Source: Bombardia bombarda
Lineage: Eukaryota; Ascomycota; Sordariomycetes; Sordariales; Lasiosphaeriaceae
NCBI GenBank assembly: GCA_030512295.1
Contig: JAULSR010000002.1
Location: 2,480,001-2,544,000 of the forward strand
Length of the DNA: 64,000 nt
Direction: 5' to 3'
Shown here: positions 25,006 to 36,443 of the stretch, in pieces
How the letters are laid out: each line of letters opens with the position of its first letter
Position numbering within the stretch: the first letter of the stretch is position 1
Made by a program: the position numbers and the translations under genes
Notes under the pieces: generated by a model
Database searches by the model: none
Told to the model about the DNA's origin: nothing
The model's input: the letters and a program-made list of their open reading frames with translations, nothing else

Positions 25006-26031
25006 AGTGGGTTGGGGAGAGAGCTGACTTTTTGGGGCTGTGGTAGTTCACGGGTCTTAATTGAGTGAATGCCGACTGCTGTTTGGGTGGAATACTGTTT
25101 GATGGGCTGGGTACATGACATTAGGTGGGTGTTGGCGATGAGAACAGTTGGGTTTAGCGAGCGGTGTTATTGACTGACTGACTGACTTGTTTCAGATGGG
25201 TTGGATCCAGGTTATACATATGGAAGGATGGTTTGGTGTCGTCAAATTATTTTATGGCATTATGACGAAAGCAGACATCAAAATTTCGGTTGTTTTGGTC
25301 TTTAGTGTCGCAGCATCGTTCAGCTGAAGGGGCTTGTTTTGTTTTATGCTCAGGGTAGTGGTGTTGGAGGATAATTCCCATCATGAAGATCCCCAGCTTG
25401 CCATGGTCCGCAGAACTGTCCGACGAACCCCCTGACATCAGCTTCTGGAATAAAAGGATCCCGCAATATACGCATTGCACATGTAGTCTCCAAGATTACA
25501 GCTTGATTTACAATTACGCATGGCAGTAAAATGCAGAGTCAAGGTGGGTTCCCTATAGTACAGATATTGAGGCTTGAGTACCTTATGAGAGCGGTAGGTG
25601 GTGGTCTGGGAGTTCATGGTATTCAAAGGCTGTGGTATAAGGTGGGCTTGCAATGCATAATGTTTACAAGAAAGTTGTAATGCAGGCATGTGATGGAGAT
25701 CTCTGCTCCGAATGCTGGGGTTCAAATGTCGATGGCAATGAAAGAAAGGTAGAGCACCGTAGCTTCGCCGTCTTCTATGGTCTTAACATGCGATGATACA
25801 TAAAGTACCTACCCTGGGTAGGTAGGTTTTCCAGGCAAGTTTGAGTCGGTTTGGAGACACAACGATGTTATTTAACCTCCTTTCTTTCTTTCGTCTTCTC
25901 AAGGTGATTGAGAAGCTAGCTAAGTATCTAGGTTGTTTTGGCTTTTGCTCCTTTTCAAGTCGCGCTTCATAGTGGCACTGCATGCTCTAATAGTGCGGCA
26001 GACTTGAGTCTCCTTTCTCTGTACGAGAAAG
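25006..26031. other. Convergent intergenic, end of first GlcNAc arm
   Basis: 3' flanks of NGS1 (+) and of the beta-lactamase-like gene (-). Contains a short GACT repeat (25170-25185). No gene recognised. Confidence 0.5.
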
Positions 26032-27752
26032 CTACGAAAGAGTAGGACTCGTCTCATGGCGCGTAAAGTGCACATCAACCCCGTCGAGCCTCCACCATAT
26101 ACCATTCACAGCCCCTCCTTCGTCGTCCCGCGTAAACGAAGTAAGAAACGAAGACCATAGAGTCCTATTCAACCCTCGCGCGAGACACTTGTCCGCGCTG
26201 TCTGGCAGGTGGCTGAACACGTCGGACTGGTAATGAGTCAGGTTCCAGACCTGGTCAGCCTGCTTGTTGACCGTCATTCGCAGCACCTTCTTCTTCTCTG
26301 CACCCATACCGTCTCGCGAGTCTGCGTCTAGATCTGGATGTAGGGTTATATCCAGCGACATGACATCCAACCCATCCATGACATAGTACCCCACGAAATC
26401 CTCGGGGGCGGTGGCGGATGCGTGTCCAGCTTTTGGTGTTCCTTGAGAGGATTTAGAAAGTCCCGTTCGTAATGTCCGCGATAGATGTTCCTTGCGTGCA
26501 GTGCGGCATCGACAAAATCAATGGCCGGCTGCAGCTCGTACATGGTTTGTATCAAATCCTGCGCAATCCAGTCGGTTGCGTCAGACAAGCCGGTGCCGTT
26601 GGAGAGAATTACAACTGCCGAGTTGGTAGCCGGGATGAGGTAGATGTTGCAAGTGTAGCCCGGGACGTCCCCCTGGTGGCCATAGATCTGAAGAGCCGGC
26701 GAAGCTGCGCCTAGAATTGGTGAAAAAAGAGTGCGGTTGGGCGATATAAGACCCAGGCTGGCGGGGGTTTGGTGGTAACACCAGCCCTGACAGTAGTCGC
26801 CTTCAGCCGAGGTGGGGGAGTGGGCGTCGGCGATTGCTGAACGGTTGAATATGGGTGAGTTGGGCTGGACTATCTTGTTGGTATTCTGTTCAGAGGGGTG
26901 GAACGATGCCAAGAGACATCGACACCACTTGAGAAGGTCATCGACAGAACTTCGCACGCCTCCTGAGCCGCCATTCATAGAATCCGCAGAGAGCTCCGTC
27001 GGCGCGATAGGGGATAGCTTGCCGTTCGTCAGGACCATGTAGCCCGTGGCGATGTTGTCGTCAGTCTCATGGACGGATCTGAAGGCGGTGGTACGTGTCA
27101 TGCCAAGCGGCTCGAAGATGCGGTCGTGTTGGAAATGTCCCCAGTTATCATGATCAGAGACTTGTTCGACGATGTGTCCGGCAAGAGCATACAGAGCGTT
27201 GTTGTAGAGGAAGTTTGTCCTGAGCTCGTGCTTGGCCGGCAGCGCGTTGGAGACCTTGACTACATCCTTCTTGTCGACGAGGATGCGGGCATCCATACCT
27301 TGGGTGATCTCGTCCAGACTCAAGAGCCCGGTGCGGTGGGAGCAGATATCTCGCACCGTCATGTGCGAGAATATGTCGTCACGGTCAAAGCCAGGGACGA
27401 CAGACTTGATAGTGCTGTCCCATGAGAGCTTCTTCTCCTGGACGAGCTGGTCGATAGACGCCGCCATGAAGGCCTTGGTGAGCGACGCAATACAATAGAG
27501 CGTGTCGCCATTGGGTTTCAGGCCCGTTGTTGTGTCGCGCACGCCAAAGTTGTGCTTCAGCACGTCTTTGCCGTGGTGGATCACCCCGATGGACATGCCT
27601 GGCTGGTGGGTGATGTCGAGAATCCTGTCCATGGTTGGTATTCGATCGCGCAAGCGCTGCTTCATGTCCACGTCCACCTCAGACATGGAAATCTGTGGTT
27701 GAGCGCGGTGCAATCCCTCCATCGGGTCAGAAGAGGCGGTGTTGGTAATCAT
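26032..27752 (-). pseudogene. Beta-lactamase-related serine hydrolase, frame broken near the C-terminus
   Basis: Residues 1-450 (27752 to about 26409) are a class C beta-lactamase/D-Ala carboxypeptidase-like domain: SxxK motif Ser90-Leu-Thr-Lys93, a Y-N-N motif in NFLYNNALYALAG, and NGGSGGVRSSVDDLLKW. The reading then leaves frame at a run of five G on the + strand (26404-26408). The C-terminal domain (EDFVGYYVMDGLDVMS to the stop at 26032) continues in another frame and looks like the lipocalin-like tail of this family. No GT-AG intron can bridge the two. One missing base in the homopolymer would account for it: either a recent pseudogene or a sequence error. Fungal members are esterase or peptidase-like enzymes of unknown substrate. 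The start could also be Met23 or Met30. Confidence 0.75.
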
Positions 27753-27898
27753 CTTGAAGATGGGTGACCGCTCTGGAAACAGGAAGCTGGGTGGAAGTTA
27801 AGATTCGATGAGTCGACGCTTCCATTTATCGAACATCCTACACCGCATCTCATGTTACTCAGTGCCTTGTCCAGAGAGCGCCTTACAGAATGCCAGAC

Positions 27899-27934
27899 AG
27901 GGTGCCCTACAGGGTGCCCTACAGGGTGCCCTAC
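27899..27934. repeat. 12-bp tandem repeat, three perfect copies
   Basis: Unit agggtgccctac repeated three times without mismatch, followed by a partial copy. Confidence 0.95.
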
Positions 27935-28010
27935 AGCTACAGTTGGTTGTATGAGCGGGGTAGCTAATGCAATGTTCAGGTAAGAGCGATGGACAGGCGG
28001 CTTGCTGTTT

Positions 28011-28036
28011 GTAGGTAGGTAGGTAGGTAGGTAGGT
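28011..28036. repeat. GTAG tetranucleotide microsatellite
   Basis: Six and a half tandem GTAG units. Confidence 0.95.
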
Positions 28037-28745
28037 GCATACCTGCTTACTAGAATACCTTATGTGCACTCTACGGTTTACATAGGTACCGTATGTACAG
28101 TACATACTGTACTACATACATGTAAACCACCGTAACCGGCCCTGACTTACACCGGCTGCAATACGATGTACATATACACTCTATAACAAACCTTTAAGTA
28201 CCCGCCCAGGCTTTTACCTTAGCCTCGCCAACTTTGTTGGAAGAACGCGTCTGATACACTCACTAATAGGTAATGTAGAATAGGTACTTGGGTGTGTACT
28301 CAGATCATAACCACATCTGGTAAGCACCCTTCGTGCATTCATTCTCTCCTTCTCCTACCCTCACCTCCCTTACCCTCCCTGCCCTTGGGAAACCCCCCAC
28401 TGCCCTCCACCTCTTTCCATCCCACACCTCGATGCTTTTGCCCATCTTCGCAGCAGCCCTCACCCCCTTGAATTGCCAAGGTCACAGCGAAATCGCCTAT
28501 CAAGCAAGTGCCGTGCACCACTCCGGCACTGCATCATACACCAGAGCGAAGTCGCCTCAGACGAGTCTATAAAGCCCACTCCCTCGCATCCATGTCCCCG
28601 CTCTCTCCTGTTCTTCTTTTCTTCCTTCCCCTTTTCTCCACCACATCACCAGTATTCACCAACCTGGAATCAGCGCTCACCACCAACTCAAATACACTAT
28701 AATATTCCCGTCAAGTCATCATTCAAAGTTTCCCCCACTGTGACC

Positions 28746-28958
28746 ATGGATCCCTTCCGTGAGGCGGTCTCTGACACCAGAGCCCAGCCTTGGAAGAATT
28801 GGGCAGAAGACGAGCTCAAGGCCCGCAAGAAGGCTGATGAGACCCCCGAAGGACGCAAGGCCCAGGAGGACCGCACCAAGGCCTTCTTCGGCAATGTCAA
28901 GAAGGACGTCGCCGACGATGACGACCTGTATGACAGCCCCGATAACAAGGCCGGCTGA
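28746..28958 (+). CDS. Small acidic hydrophilic protein, 70 aa, unknown
   Basis: The ATG is in a good fungal context (TGACCATGG) after a pyrimidine-rich leader. The 70-aa product (MDPFREAVSDTRAQPWKNW, then a Lys/Glu-rich helix, KAFFGNVKKDVADDDDLYD) is soluble, helical and highly charged, with no signal peptide or membrane segment. Composition and codon third positions look coding, unlike neighbouring frames. I do not recognise a family. It could be a stress-type small hydrophilic protein; that is only a resemblance. Confidence 0.5.
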   Translation: MDPFREAVSDTRAQPWKNWAEDELKARKKADETPEGRKAQEDRTKAFFGNVKKDVADDDDLYDSPDNKAG

Positions 28959-29546
28959 GTACATCATGCCTGGTAAGGAATCTTGGGGTCATTACTTGTT
29001 TTTCCAGACGCATTCATGGGCGGGTTCTTACTGAACAGTTACCCATCCAGACTCACCTCCATCGGCTCTTCCAGGTTGCGAGTTGAAGTCGGAATTAGGC
29101 AAATCAGTGATGATACTAGGTGGAAGATGATGGATGTATTGTGAGGGGTGGGATATCGCCGTCATCCTGATAATAAACTGATATCTGATGGTAGTTAGTA
29201 CTTATTGGTTTACAAATCATCTACAATGACATAGTTAAGTCTTGAGACGAGATCGTATTCGTGTGCCCATCCGTGTGTGCGTAGACGACTCAAACAGCTT
29301 CGCCGTTCTCTTGGTGCTTAATACCTACCCAGTAGTAGTATGCAAGTGTCTTATGGGACTGGAAGAGCAAAGTGCTGTGTTGGATGAAGGTGCCCGGAAT
29401 AATCCAGGGCAAAGCTATCTACGCGGGCTGTGTGCAGGTAGGCAAAATGGACCTGGATCCCTGGTGGGGATGTGGCCCACCCTGTGTGACCTCAGGGCCA
29501 GGTGGGTCCAGGTCTACATGTATCCTTTTCAACATCCCACTTGGCA
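28959..29546. other. Intergenic
   Basis: 3' flanks of the small + strand ORF and of the CmcJ-like gene. No gene recognised. Confidence 0.45.
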
Positions 29547-30794
29547 TCAAGAAAACACAATCGCTCTGATCTCCATGCTCTCTCTCGGCCGTGTGCTCTC
29601 AGGTGCATCTTTCCAGTCGAACGAGCAATGAGGAGTGCCTAAGACGCCCATGTCCATACATCAGCCTATCAGTCCAATTTTGCAACGAGACATCACCTAC
29701 TCCATGAACAAAGAAAAAGGAGGATTAGTGTACTTACACATTGCAACCTGGCCATCCGGCTTGGCCGCTTCTGAGTCGAACATTTTGATCAGGATCACGT
29801 CTTCCTCCTTCATATCTCTGGCAAACCACCACCTGTGGTCCGGGTTCTGGTAGACTTGGAGTGACTCGCCCTCCCACACGGGCGTCTTATGGTCGCTGAG
29901 GGTGTAGTCCTGTGGAACGGTAGAGCGCCAGTCACACATGGCCAACGGGTTGCTGTGGTACGGCTGGACCAGCGGCCTCCAGATGCTGTGGCGTTGTTCC
30001 GATTGTCAGTACTTGTACAAGCGTCAAGCAAGTTTGCTTTGCCGCAGGTGGCTGGCATGACTTACTTTATGACGCGGACGCGCTGTTTGAGGAGAGTCTG
30101 GGCCTCATCGGGCAGACTATGCTGAACCCGACGACGGACACTGCCGGGTGATTGATCTATCCCAGAGTCATATGGCCTCGTCAGCAGCCCAAGGGTCCAA
30201 GACGTAACGGAAAACGCACGACAGCACTATCAACAAAGTTCTTACCGACATGGCAGTCTGTCGCCAGTCCAAGTATCTGCTGGTTCCTGAGCAGGGCGCT
30301 GGCATCCCGCTCTGGTTTCTGAGCCGATCGTATCTGTGGCGGCATCTGGCTTTAGCACAAACTCATCATCCACTCTCGCATAGCATTTTCAACGAGTACG
30401 CCAAAAGTGTTACACTAACCGTAGTGTCAAAGATAAAGACCTTTGTTGCTCCGTACTTTTGTTCGAGAAAAGCCACCGCCTCGGGGTGATACAGCTCCTC
30501 GACCGTGGCGAGGTCCTTCAGCTGCGATGGCAAAAGAGACGTGGGGAAGGTGTCGAGCTCGAAGCCCTGTATGTCGGTGCTGAACGCGTCTCTGCGGGTG
30601 CTGAAATCACGGAGCACCACCGGGTATGACTTGAACTTGAGATTCGTTCTGCGAGCTCCTGGCTGGTCCACATTGACCGGCAAGAAGGTGACTTCGTAGG
30701 GCTTCTCGGTCTCATAGAGATCGAGTCGGTCGAGGTAGCGAATCTGCCCGTGGGTGGCATACCCTAGCTGTTCGCACTCAGGACTGGTAGCCAT
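29547..30794 (-). CDS. CmcJ/AsaB-family oxidoreductase-like protein, 297 aa
   Basis: Five exons, complement(29547..29638, 29738..29985, 30066..30156, 30246..30333, 30420..30794), all GT-AG and in phase, total 297 aa, which is normal for the family. Recognisable blocks in order: GQIRYLDRLDLYETEKPYEV, TDIQGFELDTFPTSL, FIFDTT, CHVDQSPGSVRRRVQ, VINIWRPLVQPYHSNPLAMCD, DHRWWFARDMKEEDVILIKMFDS, MCTPHCSFDW and RESMEIRAIVF. This matches the fungal CmcJ/GA4-desaturase/AsaB group, whose members are mostly uncharacterised or belong to secondary-metabolite clusters. The substrate is unknown. No synthase gene is adjacent, so this is probably a stand-alone copy. Confidence 0.85.
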
Positions 30795-31492
30795 ATCTTG
30801 AACTATTTGTATGGTGTGTAGATATTATGTGACGGTAAAACACATAAATGTTGTGGCAGTGTAAAAGACTTTGCCGAGTCTATAAACCCAATGTTGGTTC
30901 AATGCTAGACCGTTGTTTGTTCTGTTTGCCGTGCCCTATAGATTGGACATTCCATGACAAAAAATGACCGGCTGCTGCTTCACCACCATAGATGGTGGTA
31001 ACCACTGTATAAGGGCACTGGGTAATAGTAGGAATTCCAAAACTGCAAATCTCACCAAGGCGTATGAAGACTGCACCCAGTATGGCGATGCTAGAGTCCG
31101 GGGGCCAACCCAGACCCCGAATATCGAGGCTCTTTTCGACGGACGAGGCTCCCAGGAATGAAGCTGTGAAGCGGGGTTTCCTCCCCACGATATTGCCTGC
31201 TGTGTAATCACCTGATGTTAGCATCACAGCCAACGTAAACCCAGGGAAGATAAGCTGATATGCCAACCAATCAAACCTGTAACTATCGCAGCCTGCCTCG
31301 CCGACTTAACCGGACCTGCGATGCAGGTGGACTTATTCGATATCTGATCAGCATTATTGGGTTGCTATCTGAGCCGCTTCGTAGCTGAGTATGGTATGAT
31401 AAACTTCATGCACCGTGGTCTACCTTCCAGTGACCACACCTTTGCACTCGCGTGGGCACCTATCAGAGGTATGGTACCGATATCCCCTTCAT
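30795..31492. other. Intergenic
   Basis: Between two - strand genes. A 128-codon ORF at 30880-31266 (-) has no family features and no codon bias, so it is not called. Confidence 0.45.
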
Positions 31493-34400
31493 TTACCACC
31501 TCACCCCGTTACTCCAAATTCCGGCAGTTCTTCCATGTATCATTGTCACAGCTGCATCTAGCAGCGCCATGACACTCTCGTCCGTGGCTTCCTCAAGACC
31601 AGCTCCAGCTGCAGCTGCTCCTACCAGTGACTCCAAGCTCTGGTTGCATTCTGCCCGGAGCGTTCTCGCCTCCTTTTGTCTGTTTTGAGCCGCTAGTACA
31701 ACGGATAGTCGGAACTTGATCCTCGTGATATCCTCCTGCCGCCATCCAATACTGAGACGGCCTACTTCAATGATTCGACGAAGATTCATCCTGCATTTGC
31801 CAAGCACTCTGAAGTCAGCATCCAAAAGAAGAGTCTCACCCACACCACATACAGTGGTAAAGGTACCAGGTATATACATATGTCAGCAGTAACAAGGGGG
31901 CTGTAAACGTACTCTGCGTCCTCAAACTCCTCCTTGTGCTGTAAACACACAGCCAAGCAATATCTGCTTCCAAGGGTTACGGGATCAGCCTCGCCAAACA
32001 CCTTCATCCGCCGGTCCATAACATCCGAGTGCATGCGAAGCGAATCGTCAAGGTCGCCAATTGTGAAGTAGGCCCTGGCAACCAGAGCCATCATAGCCAG
32101 GGATAGCTGGCTATTCTCCCCGCACATGCTTATAATCTTCGGGAGCACCTTGGCCGCATCCTCTCGCGTCCGTTCCTTCTCCTGCTGGACGCTCAGGGGC
32201 ATGATTCGATCGCATATGGCCAACGTCAAGGTTGGCTCCTGGCCGAGCACCCTAAACTGCTCAATGCTGCTCTCGAAGCACTCCTTGGCCTTGCCGATCT
32301 CGTTGGTCTCCATATAATGCCACCCAAAGTCGTCTTGGGCTCTGGCAAACAAAAAGCGCTGCTCGTCTGTCCAATCGTCCGGGTCTGCGCCCCCCCTTTC
32401 CTCCTCTAGAATATTGACCACTTGGCTAAGTCGCTGAAAGCTTTCGGCGTGGCCATCTTTGCCGAATCTCCAAGAGATAGGGCCCATGGAGGAGAGGACG
32501 TGCATCAGCATTTCCTTCGTTTCTTTGCTGGACTCCTGCTTAGAGTCGAGCAGCGACGTACAAATAGCCTTTGCTGTCTGAAGTAGACTGAACGGTGCGC
32601 TTAATTGACCAAGGCCATGGTGACTATAAAAAGCGGCATCATGCAAGACCGTAGCAAACTCCAGTGTGTGCGGCATACTGGATTCCGACTGGATAAAATT
32701 CTGGTGTAGTGCGACAGCTTGTGGCGAGTACTTTGTGAATGGTCCCATTTGGCTTTCGTCGCCCCGCTTGACAAGATTTGGGTTAGGGAGAGCTCTTCTC
32801 ACCATGGAGACGACCTCGTTGAATATGGTATTTCGGTTTCCGATGTCGTTGTCCAGTCTTTGTAGCAAGCTGCGCTGCAGTGCACGATGTGTGCGAAGTG
32901 CATCAAGTGAGCCCTCCAGCTGGTATCTTTCGGCCAGATGTCGTTCGCAAAGCGGAGCGATGGCGTGGTTGAATCTGTTATATTGAAGCAGAGATTGCTC
33001 AGGACAAAGTCAGCCGCGATGTTACTAGTAGAAACAGGTACATATTAAGGATAACTGTTTTTGAGAACTTGCCTGTCCACATCCCAATAGTTCCAAGTGG
33101 TTTTAGCCCTGGTATCATTGCCACCACCGGGCTTGGCATCTGCGGCCTGCAATCCGCCTGTAAAAAGATCGACAGGAATTCGGTCAGGATTAAGGAATGC
33201 GCTGAATTCCAGAATCCGTAATGAGTCTTCAGGGAGACGCCGAATTGCCAAGTCCCATACAGTGTTCAGTGTGTGTTGATATCCTCGAGCGATGGATGCG
33301 GTATCGTCCATAGTCCACACGCGACTGGACTGGGCCCTTTTGAGAAAGCTGCTTGAGATCTGACTTATTGGGCATTGTGACCTGAGGATGGCGCCGCTAA
33401 AGTGCGTGATAGCAAGCGGGAGCCCGCCGAGGTGCTCTGACAGTAAACGAGCATCTTCCTCTTCAAAGTTGCTGCGTTGTAGGAAATTCTTGATCAGGGA
33501 ACTTCCCTCTTCGTCCGTCATAGGCTCGAGCTCAATTTGGTTCTTGGTGATGACGCTGAGCGTCGGGTTTTGTGAAGTCACAATAATCGCGCCCCGAGTG
33601 CTTGCGGGCCAGAAGCGGCGAATTGACGCCACGTCTTCTGCGTTGTCGTACACTAATAGCCAGGTCTTGTCTGTCGTTCGAAGCCAGTTTAGGCATATCT
33701 GAATTTTCCCACTCGTGGCGAGATCCGCCTCCTTTCCCAGCCCTAGAATAGAGGCAACTTCCAGCAAGGAGTTGATCAGGACTTCCTCCGTCTGTGCCTG
33801 GAGCCAGAATATGTAGTGGTAGCAACCTCGAAACCTATAGGCGTATTCGACAGCTGTTTCCGTCTTTCCCATACCGGCCGTTGCATGGATCAAACAAGAG
33901 CAAGCCGTCTGGCCATCGAGGTCTCCCTGAAAGCTTGGCTCAAGGATGTGGTGCAGTTCTTCGAGAACCCCGTCCCTTCCGGTAAAGCGCTCGTTTCTAG
34001 GAAGTATCATGTTGGTCACCTTTTCGTTCGACCGAAAAGCTGTCATGACCTCTTCGTGCCTCTTGGACTGTTTTTGGACCTCGGCCAGCTGAGCTTCTTT
34101 CTCAAACTCGGTCTTTGCTTTGTCTAGTCGTTTGATCGATTCCTTGAGCTCGGCCGAGAATGACGGCCATTGCATGCGAAAAAATGTCACTGGTACGGTC
34201 AGTAGGTATATTTGCGGATGCCCTTAGAGAATATTCACGCTATCAAATGGTAGAGGTAGCGCAGGTCTAATATCTTACCGATATATGCGCCCTTTAGACA
34301 TTTAATGACATTGCTGCAAAAGTCCAACAACATTTGGTAGACTTCCCGCAGAGCTGAATGCAATCTCGGTGTCTCAAGCAGCTGATGGTACGCATGTAGA

Positions 34401-35012
34401 CGCGGGAGACTTTTGGACAGGTCCTCTATCATGTCGCTCATTTGTTCCCAGAGGGATCCAAACTGCAAAAGAGACTGCGTGAAACAAGCTGTCAAACCTG
34501 TATTCGCTCCACCATGAGGTACAGCTACTCACCTGAAATACAAGAGTCAAGCTGCCCCAGACTAGGGCCGAGCAAATGTTTGACTGGGTCATGCTGGAAA
34601 CAATTGCTGTGAAAGGTTCGATCCTGGCAAAGATCTGTGAGATGCGCGGTATCTTCTGGGCAAACTTGTTCTGGTCGTAATACGAGGTAAGAAGCTGCAG
34701 ACAATGTTCGGCGCTGGTTGCTTCTGCCTCTGACTGTGAGAGAAGACCTGTCATATTCGCTGGCAGGGGACTTTTCATCTTGCTGATGGCGCTGGCCATG
34801 GTTTGACGCTTTTGCGACAGGGCAATCCGCCATAGGTCCTTCTGGTAGTCGGTTCCTTCATTGTCGAAGATGTCGTACGAAACAGAAACTGAGCTGGAAT
34901 CCGACTTTCGAAGCTTCTCATCGGCATCGAAGGGCACGCCGCCGCTTTTTTCGTAACCATCTTCCCCTTCGATGATGGTCCTACGAGGAAAGCAACAAAG
35001 AATGGCCATCAT
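31493..35012 (-). CDS. Fungal NOD-like receptor: helical N-terminus, NB-ARC, TPR-like repeats
   Basis: Exons complement(31493..31808, 31913..32974, 33073..34189, 34279..34462, 34533..35012) give 1052 aa. Residues 1-220 are a helical N-terminal region of the type seen in fungal STAND proteins (SALVWGSLTLVFQFGSLW). An NB-ARC follows: RFTGRDGVLEEL (about 290), Walker A ATAGMGKT with Lys330, Walker B LLVYDNAED (Asp403), and GLPLA (about 477). The C-terminal half has kinesin-light-chain-like TPR units (LVARAYFTIGDLDDSLRMHS, TLGSRYCLAVCLQHKEEFEDAE). Such proteins act in non-self recognition and regulated cell death. The RNBS-B arginine is Gln (VTSQ). Intron 3 appears to use a GC donor (GCAAGT). The last acceptor has an alternative two bases away. 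Confidence 0.85.
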
Positions 35013-35564
35013 AGCGTGGAGAGTACTATTGGCGAAGATGATTCATTCAATCCGTGTGATCAGATAGGAAGCAAAGATGCCTGGCACACCAGTACCAGAT
35101 CTAACGCGCTCAATCCGTATTAATGCGCGGCACGTATGCACATATCTGCTGATGGCTCAGCTGCCTCGGTTTGGTCTCACGGGCCATCTCGGGCTGGCTA
35201 TCGCGGTTGTCTTGGGCAGCGAACCCAGTCCACGACGAGTGGCTGGCTTGGTCAGAAAAATCGAGCGGTCGATAATTAATAGCGTAAGTCGCTGCTTCCT
35301 AACACTGAATGCTCCTTCCTCCTAACATACCCTGCCGGGCGGCTGGTTTCAACCAATCACGTCCACTAGCATGAGCATTTGGCAATGCCATTTTCCCGAA
35401 CGCAATGATTGACAACCCCCTGTATCTATTCGTAGCTAGGTGCCTTACAATACCTGAACCAATTCGAATAAGGCGAGCTGCAGGTCACCAATCTTCGCCA
35501 GTCCAGACCACACACACACACACACACACACACCAAATGAAGCGAGCCCGACACACCAACTCCC
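35013..35564. other. Intergenic with CA microsatellite
   Basis: NLR promoter and AKR 3' flank; a CA repeat spans 35508-35532. No gene recognised. Confidence 0.5.
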
Positions 35565-36443
35565 TCAAGCCCAGCCTATCAATTCGCCAAACTCCTTTAC
35601 CTGGCCAGCATGCACACCCATATCTACAACCCTGCTCACGGCCCCCAAGTTGTCCCTCATATGCTCTGCCCTAGTCGTCCCATCGAGCAAAACGAGCTTG
35701 AGCCCAAGCCCCGCCGCAACGGCGAGCAGCAGCTGCAGCAGCGCCTGGTGGGTGGTGAGAGCCTCGCCACTGTCGCGAACCAGGTCCCCAACAGGTCGCG
35801 AGGCCAGAAGGTGCCTGTTCGCCTCGTCGAACACGCCAAAGACTTGATACACGAGCCCGTGTTCTCTGCAGAACTCGACCACCGCCCGGTCGTACTCCGT
35901 CTTCCCCCTGAACCAGTTCTGCACGAAGTGCGGCTTCACCTGCGCCGCCTCGAACAGCTGTCGCAGCCGCGTCTCCCTCACGTTGGCGATGCCCAGGTAG
36001 CGGATGCCCCCGCGCTGCACGGTGCGCTCCAGCACTCGCCACGCCTCCAGCGTCCCCTCCAGAGAGCCCAGCGGCGTGTGCAGAAAGTAGACATCGATGA
36101 CGTCGACGCCGAGGTCGCGAGCACTGCGCAGCACGCTCTTGAGCACGCGCGCCGTAGTGTCGTCGGCGATCTCATACGGCCATGGCTCCACCTGGTTCGC
36201 TGGTCCTGCGTACTTGGATTGGATGAACATGTCTCGGCGGTGCACGTCTGGGCTTCCGTCGAGAAACTCGCCCAGAGCCTTCCCATCTTGTTCTTCCTGG
36301 TGAAAATGCCGCGAGCTCGCCGTGTCAAGTCCGCGATATCCCAATCGCAGTGCGGCCAGTACATCAGGTGGGCTTTTACCCTCCCTCCTCGCCGTGCCGT
36401 AAAGAATCTGGGGAATCGGGGACCCGTTTAAAAGTGTTGCCAT
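35565..36443 (-). CDS. Aldo/keto reductase-like protein, 292 aa
   Basis: Single exon. The start is the second in-frame Met (MATLLNGSPIPQILYGTA); an upstream ATG at 36476 would add 11 residues. (beta/alpha)8 AKR pattern: GYRGLDTAS with Asp40, MFIQSKYAG with Lys77, DVIDVYFLHTPLG with His122, RYLGIANV, HFVQNWF, and a C-terminal LVLLDGTT block replacing the usual IIGS. Three of the four catalytic residues (Asp, Lys, His) are present. The tyrosine expected after DTA in this fungal subgroup (KHYNE-like) is instead in a RHFHQE context (Phe47/His48). NADPH-linked carbonyl reduction is the family role; activity of this copy is doubtful. Confidence 0.85.
   Translation of the reverse strand: MATLLNGSPIPQILYGTARREGKSPPDVLAALRLGYRGLDTASSRHFHQEEQDGKALGEFLDGSPDVHRRDMFIQSKYAGPANQVEPWPYEIADDTTARVLKSVLRSARDLGVDVIDVYFLHTPLGSLEGTLEAWRVLERTVQRGGIRYLGIANVRETRLRQLFEAAQVKPHFVQNWFRGKTEYDRAVVEFCREHGLVYQVFGVFDEANRHLLASRPVGDLVRDSGEALTTHQALLQLLLAVAAGLGLKLVLLDGTTRAEHMRDNLGAVSRVVDMGVHAGQVKEFGELIGWA

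Larger units (their letters stand above)
27753..28745. other. Intergenic with simple tandem repeats
   Basis: Contains three perfect copies of a 12-bp unit (27899-27934), a GTAG tetranucleotide run (28011-28036) and a palindrome-rich AT/GTAC stretch near 28080-28125. No gene recognised; the right end is the TC-rich leader of the small ORF at 28746. Confidence 0.5.

Noticed and set aside
28080..28125. GTAC-rich palindromic stretch as a structured RNA or origin
   Set aside because: Simple AT/GTAC low complexity; no supporting context.
30880..31266. 128-codon ORF on the - strand between the CmcJ-like gene and the NLR
   Set aside because: No motif, no start context, no codon preference; treated as intergenic.
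35610..36431. 273-codon + strand ORF opposite the aldo-keto reductase
   Set aside because: Antisense shadow; Arg/His/Pro-rich composition typical of such shadows.
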